Assembly (NCBI RefSeq): GCF_016862795.1
Contig: NZ_BONQ01000144.1
Coordinates: 1-56,202, forward strand
Reading direction: 5' to 3'
DNA length: 56,202 nt
Source of the DNA: Dactylosporangium siamense
GTDB taxonomy: Bacteria > Actinomycetota > Actinomycetes > Mycobacteriales > Micromonosporaceae
Shown here piece by piece: positions 53,801-56,202 of this stretch; positions within the stretch are counted from its first letter, which is position 1, and each line of letters opens with the position of its first letter. The position numbers and the translations under genes are program-made. The notes under the pieces were generated by a model. The model had not been told where the DNA came from and searched no databases. It was given only the letters and a program-made list of their open reading frames with translations.

Positions 53801-54446
53801 CCCCGCGTCGGAGTGGGACCTGCAGGTGCGCGGCGCCCACGCGTGGATGAAGATCCTGCGCGGCGAGCCCTTCGTCAACCCGGAGGAGATCGAGGACCTC
53901 GTCGCCGCCGGGCGCCGCAGCGGCTTCTACCGCCTCCAGTGGACCGTGCTGGGCCACGGTGCGCTCTGCCGGGCGCTGCAGGGCCGGGAGCGCGACGCGG
54001 AGGCGCTCGTCGTCGAGCTCGCCAAGACCTGGCGCGAGGTGCGGGCCATCGCCAGCGGCGAGTGGATCGACGCGACCGCGCACGCCGCCGTCCTGGCCGG
54101 CCGGGTCGCGATGATGGCGATCCGCGACATGCTCGCCGACGTGCCGCACCCCACCCCGTGGGTCGAGGCGGCGATGCGGACCATCACCGGGGCGATCGCC
54201 TTCGTCGACGGCGACTTCGCCCGGGCCGCCGACATGCACCTGGCCGCCGCGGAGCTCTACGGCGAGATCCCCAACGCCTCCGCCCGCATCCTGTCGCTCA
54301 CCTGGGCGGTCCAGGCGCTCGGCCGGCTGGGCCCGGACTCCGCCGACCGCCTGGAACCGTGGCGCAGCGAGCTGGTCGCCTTCGCCACGCAGGCCGCCGC
54401 GCCGCTGCTGCTCGAGCTCGCGGAGCTGCCGCCTACGCCGCTATAG
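50853..54446 (+). CDS. Class III adenylate cyclase fused to ATPase and TPR-like regions
   Basis: A 1197-residue signalling protein. Two zinc ribbons (C18/C21/C32/C35 and C43/C46/C57/C60) precede a cyclase domain (about 96-275) with all catalytic residues: metal Asp D105 and D149, adenine-selecting K145 and D221, and N224 and R228. Next is an AAA/LuxR-like ATPase (Walker A G322 to S329 in GHAGIGKS; Walker B VFEDLHWAD near 445), then a long helical TPR-like part. It should make cAMP, gated by ATP and partner binding. GTG 50853 is used; GTG 50883 also precedes the ribbon. Confidence 0.92.
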   Translation: MRMCGDPSQGVSAISSQCARCGRQSGDGDRFCGGCGAELSPACATCGRSLSPDASFCTGCGTPRAASGAGGGAQARSDRPMGRATVPIPATRSEDRRRISVLFVDLIDFTPYVERADPELVRELQKGFFSTAREVIGQYGGVVEKYIGDAVMALFGAPVATETDAVRCVRAGLELQRVLARYASTGDGERALRFRVGVATGEALVDVAAARDGGQAIVAGDVVNTASRLQSLAPPGGVLVCGSTYTLTKSSIRYEAQPPATLRGRSTPTEVWLALAPLRRNHPDREAGSTPLVNRTHELSLLVNALHRGLRERTPQLVTVIGHAGIGKSRLVHELFLHAERLFDAPVAWRTGRCPPFGENVTYAALADIVKAQAGILDTDSAETARERLDTALSVIVTPSEAERLADALSPLVGLPGPKLAPDETESAWRRFVVALAAHRPTVLVFEDLHWADESMVRFVERLGASVRDVPLLLLSTARPEFLERNASWAGAIAGSVTITLPPLRDAEIATMYAHLLGQAAFPGHSLNSLVELADGNPLYALEYTRMLAEQGNLRTSDALSRVLPMPDSVHAVIANRVDLLEAADRAVLQAAAVVGMNFWPGAVAAAMSRPADGIERSLRRLEQRDLIHEQAASTMEGQTEYRFGHVLVRDVCYQRLPRTERVARHELTAAWLDSVAADRDTDLAEVVANHRYTAYEIAGSLGLDAPRYSVPARDALHRAARRTYALHALDAAAAHAGKALALCDDTTDQGERLRIALLATEIAFYADPSSFLGTDPATGGTDQLAVLADRLYAAGEQASAARAWTIRGQAAWLRADRLGALSCLDRAVELFDELPDAPQKADAYAELGRLHMSNFEVEPAVAAASAAAEIADRLGLIEVATSARITIGTALFQAGDRSGLVELQAALEVCRERRLLSEHRAMRNVAWALLEDGDWTASAAMYESSRNTVPGSHTLATGYSNVAQVAYFTGDWAALIDVAERVPASEWDLQVRGAHAWMKILRGEPFVNPEEIEDLVAAGRRSGFYRLQWTVLGHGALCRALQGRERDAEALVVELAKTWREVRAIASGEWIDATAHAAVLAGRVAMMAIRDMLADVPHPTPWVEAAMRTITGAIAFVDGDFARAADMHLAAAELYGEIPNASARILSLTWAVQALGRLGPDSADRLEPWRSELVAFATQAAAPLLLELAELPPTPL

Positions 54447-55140
54447 GCTGCTCGACCTTCGCCGGCTCAGGGGCGCTCTTCACCTTCTGTGCGTACATGT
54501 CGATGTACTCGCGGCCGGACAGGGTCATCAGCTCATACATGATCTCGTCGGTGACCGCCCGCTCGATGAACCGGTCCCCCGCCATCCCCGCGTAGCGGGA
54601 GAAGTCCAGCGCCGGGCCGAAGCGGATGTGGACGCGCTTCAGGTTGGGCAGCCGCTGCCCGATCGGCTGGACCTTGTCCATGTTCATCATCGCCACCGGC
54701 ACCACTACCGCGCCGGACTCCAGCGCGAGCCGGGCCACGCCGGTCTTGCCCCGGTACAGCCGCCCGTCCGGGGAGCGCGTGCCCTCCGGGTAGATGCCGA
54801 AGATGCCACCCGCCCGCAGGATCTTGAGCCCGACCTCCAGGGCCGCCCGGGCCGCCTTGCCGCCCGACCGGTCGATCGGGACCTGACCCGTGCCGGCGAA
54901 GAACAGCTTGACGAGGCGCCCCTTAACACCCTTTCCGGTGAAATATTCGGCTTTGGCCGGAAAGGTGACCCGCCGTTTGACGCTCAACGGCATGAAGATC
55001 GAGTCCGCGAACGACAGGTGGTTGCTGGCGATGATGACGGGCCCCTCGGCGGGGACGTGTTCGAGTCCCTCCACCTTGGGGCGGAAGATGAGCTTCAGCA
55101 CAGGCCCGAGGACGATGTACTTGAGGAACCAGTAGAGCAC
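54433..55140 (-). CDS. 1-acyl-glycerol-3-phosphate acyltransferase-type protein
   Basis: A 235-residue PlsC-family enzyme that acylates lysophosphatidic acid or a related lipid at the membrane. Motif I is NHLSFADS (N-H-x4-D), motif II GTGQVPIDR, motif III FGIYPEGTRSPDG, and motif IV VVPVAMMNMD. A hydrophobic N-terminal stretch anchors it. It corresponds to M. tuberculosis Rv2182c. The GTG at 55140 is the first start; the 3' end overlaps the convergent cyclase gene by 14 bp. Confidence 0.92.
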   Translation of the reverse strand: MLYWFLKYIVLGPVLKLIFRPKVEGLEHVPAEGPVIIASNHLSFADSIFMPLSVKRRVTFPAKAEYFTGKGVKGRLVKLFFAGTGQVPIDRSGGKAARAALEVGLKILRAGGIFGIYPEGTRSPDGRLYRGKTGVARLALESGAVVVPVAMMNMDKVQPIGQRLPNLKRVHIRFGPALDFSRYAGMAGDRFIERAVTDEIMYELMTLSGREYIDMYAQKVKSAPEPAKVEQPIAA

Positions 55141-55319
55141 CGCTCAACCTTCCAAGATCTGCCGACAATCGGTGATGACCGTCGCAAAGAGCCTACGAAC
55201 CAGTTCGGCACACCACAACGCACTCCCGGAAGCACCACTGCGCATGTCAGGATTTCGGTCAGCGGTTTTTTCGCGGCGGACCCGGTCGTCGCGGTGTCGG
55301 CCGCGGGGAGGGGCAGGCG

Positions 55320-56153
55320 GTGCCAGGGGGTGGGGCGCGGCGCGGCCGGCGCGACAACGGCCTGGTAGCGCAGGAATATGCGGTGGTCGGAGACGTTGAC
55401 CCTCGTGTCGGTGAGCATTTGCTGGACGTCCTCGCGGCCGGAGGGATCGCGGCATATCTCCAGCCTGCCACCGATCTGCACCCCGTGACCCGCACCACGA
55501 CCCTGCCCGCCAGACCCACCGACCGGCTCTACGCTGACCGTGACCATCTCGCCACGGCCCGTGACTTCCTCAGCCAGCTCACCGCCGTGCCCGAGCAGCA
55601 CACCCCACCCGCCGAGGCCGCCCAGCCCGCCAAGGCGACTCCCGCCCCGGAGGCCAAGACGAGCCGCACCTCGGACGACGAGACGTTCGCCAGCATCATC
55701 GCCGGCTTCCACACGACCGTCGATCCGACCAGTGCGCCCTGGCCCGCCGCCGAGGACCTCGACTCCTCCGGGTCCACCGCCGCCGACATGGACACCGAGC
55801 CGGCCCCGCGGCCCCCGATGCGACGCGCCTCCGACGCCGTGGACCGCACCCTGCTGGACGGGCTCGACTCGTTCGGCGCCGACCTGCCCGACGACGAGGA
55901 CGACGAGGCCGGCTACACGCCCCCGCCCCCGCCGCCGCTGCCCAGGATCGCGCCGTCGACCCTGCTCGCCGTCATCGGCCTGGTGGGCGGGCTGGTCCTG
56001 CTGATCTGGCCCGACCTGCTCCCGGTCTTCGGGCCGCAGTCGACGCTGTTCCTGGGCTTCGCGCTGCTGCTGAGCGGCTTCGTCTCCCTGGTCCTGCGCC
56101 TGCGCCCCGGCGACGAGGAGGACGACGACCCGGACAACGGCGCCCGCGTGTAG
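55320..56153 (+). CDS. Membrane protein of DUF308-like type with acidic cytoplasmic domain
   Basis: A 277-residue protein. A small alpha/beta domain (EYAVVGDVDPRVGEHLLDVL, then TDRLYADRDHLATARDFLSQL) is followed by a long Pro/Ala/Asp-rich linker, a poly-Pro stretch (about residue 202), and two membrane helices at the C terminus with an acidic tail (GDEEDDDPDNG). Function unknown. The GTG at 55320 is used; GTG 55383 has a better ribosome site (AGGA) but would cut the first strand. A 9-bp tandem array starts at the base after its stop. Confidence 0.75.
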   Translation: MPGGGARRGRRDNGLVAQEYAVVGDVDPRVGEHLLDVLAAGGIAAYLQPATDLHPVTRTTTLPARPTDRLYADRDHLATARDFLSQLTAVPEQHTPPAEAAQPAKATPAPEAKTSRTSDDETFASIIAGFHTTVDPTSAPWPAAEDLDSSGSTAADMDTEPAPRPPMRRASDAVDRTLLDGLDSFGADLPDDEDDEAGYTPPPPPPLPRIAPSTLLAVIGLVGGLVLLIWPDLLPVFGPQSTLFLGFALLLSGFVSLVLRLRPGDEEDDDPDNGARV

Positions 56154-56189
56154 CTGTTTCTGCTGTTTCTGCTGTTTCTGCTGTTTCTG
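56154..56189. repeat. 9-bp tandem repeat directly after a stop codon
   Basis: CTGTTTCTG occurs four times without mismatch, beginning at the first base after the TAG stop of the preceding gene. The sequence is far lower in GC than its surroundings. Confidence 0.95.
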
Positions 56190-56202
56190 CCGCGGCGGCC
56201 TT

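Noticed and set aside
50925-54239. A 1104-codon antisense frame across the adenylate cyclase gene
   Set aside because: The sense strand contains all cyclase and ATPase motifs; the antisense product is Gly/Arg/Val-rich shadow sequence.

Overview
The window is high-GC actinobacterial chromosome. GTG starts are common, reading frames overlap by four bases (GTGA, ATGA), and many starts lack a clear Shine-Dalgarno. The gene content fits a Micromonosporaceae-type organism: a scattered carotenoid locus, class II DAHP synthase, PASTA kinase, Rv2175c-type DNA-binding protein, and a phosphofructokinase with PPi-type residues. That family assignment is inference. About 50 protein genes are supported. 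I saw no rRNA, tRNA, CRISPR array, IS element or integrase.

Layout: (1) 1-2.6 kb: gene-free repeat DNA, a HEPN-domain gene with two LexA/SOS-like boxes upstream, and an XRE-cupin repressor. (2) 2.6-9.5 kb: a His-rich methyltransferase, then a tightly overlapping run of EamA transporter, YbaK-type deacylase, CrtA-like monooxygenase, GNAT, CruF-like protein, glycosyltransferase and CrtI/CrtD-type desaturase. (3) 9.7-18.7 kb: CDP-alcohol phosphotransferase, metF, a helix-turn-helix protein, polyprenyl diphosphate synthase, split lycopene cyclase (crtYc/crtYd) in one run with an Rv2175c-like protein, a membrane-anchored protein, a PASTA Ser/Thr kinase and endonuclease IV. (4) 18.7-21.6 kb: an ABC transporter operon with its own regulator and a 20-bp palindromic operator. 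(5) 21.7-31 kb: threonine aldolase, DAHP synthase, lipoamide dehydrogenase, CorA, a thioesterase, an EEP-domain membrane protein, a winged-helix regulator and a NYN-domain protein. (6) 31-34.2 kb: diguanylate cyclase and a SLAC1/TehA transporter. (7) 34.2-39.0 kb: a four-gene operon encoding a RecB/Cas4-type Fe-S nuclease, a protein with a putative beta-barrel, an SF1B helicase and an unknown protein. In transcription order its parts match the domain order of Dna2. This is the best candidate for an undescribed system. (8) 39-46 kb: acyltransferase, CPYS-type DsbA protein, stand-alone EF-Tu paralogue, FHA protein, DUF2199, proC, phosphofructokinase. (9) 46-56 kb: a MerR-controlled membrane pair with an ABA4-like protein, Rv2179c-type exoribonuclease, a phosphotransferase-fold protein lacking catalytic residues, a Crp regulator next to a large adenylate cyclase-ATPase, PlsC and a DUF308-like protein.

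metF, polyprenyl synthase, Rv2175c-like, PASTA kinase, aroG, Rv2179c-like and plsC follow the order of Mycobacterium tuberculosis Rv2172c-Rv2182c, but are spread over about 45 kb with transporter, signalling and helicase-nuclease modules between them. A second theme is short tandem repeats that start at or directly after stop codons (12.9, 21.55, 42.35 and 56.15 kb), each with a different unit.
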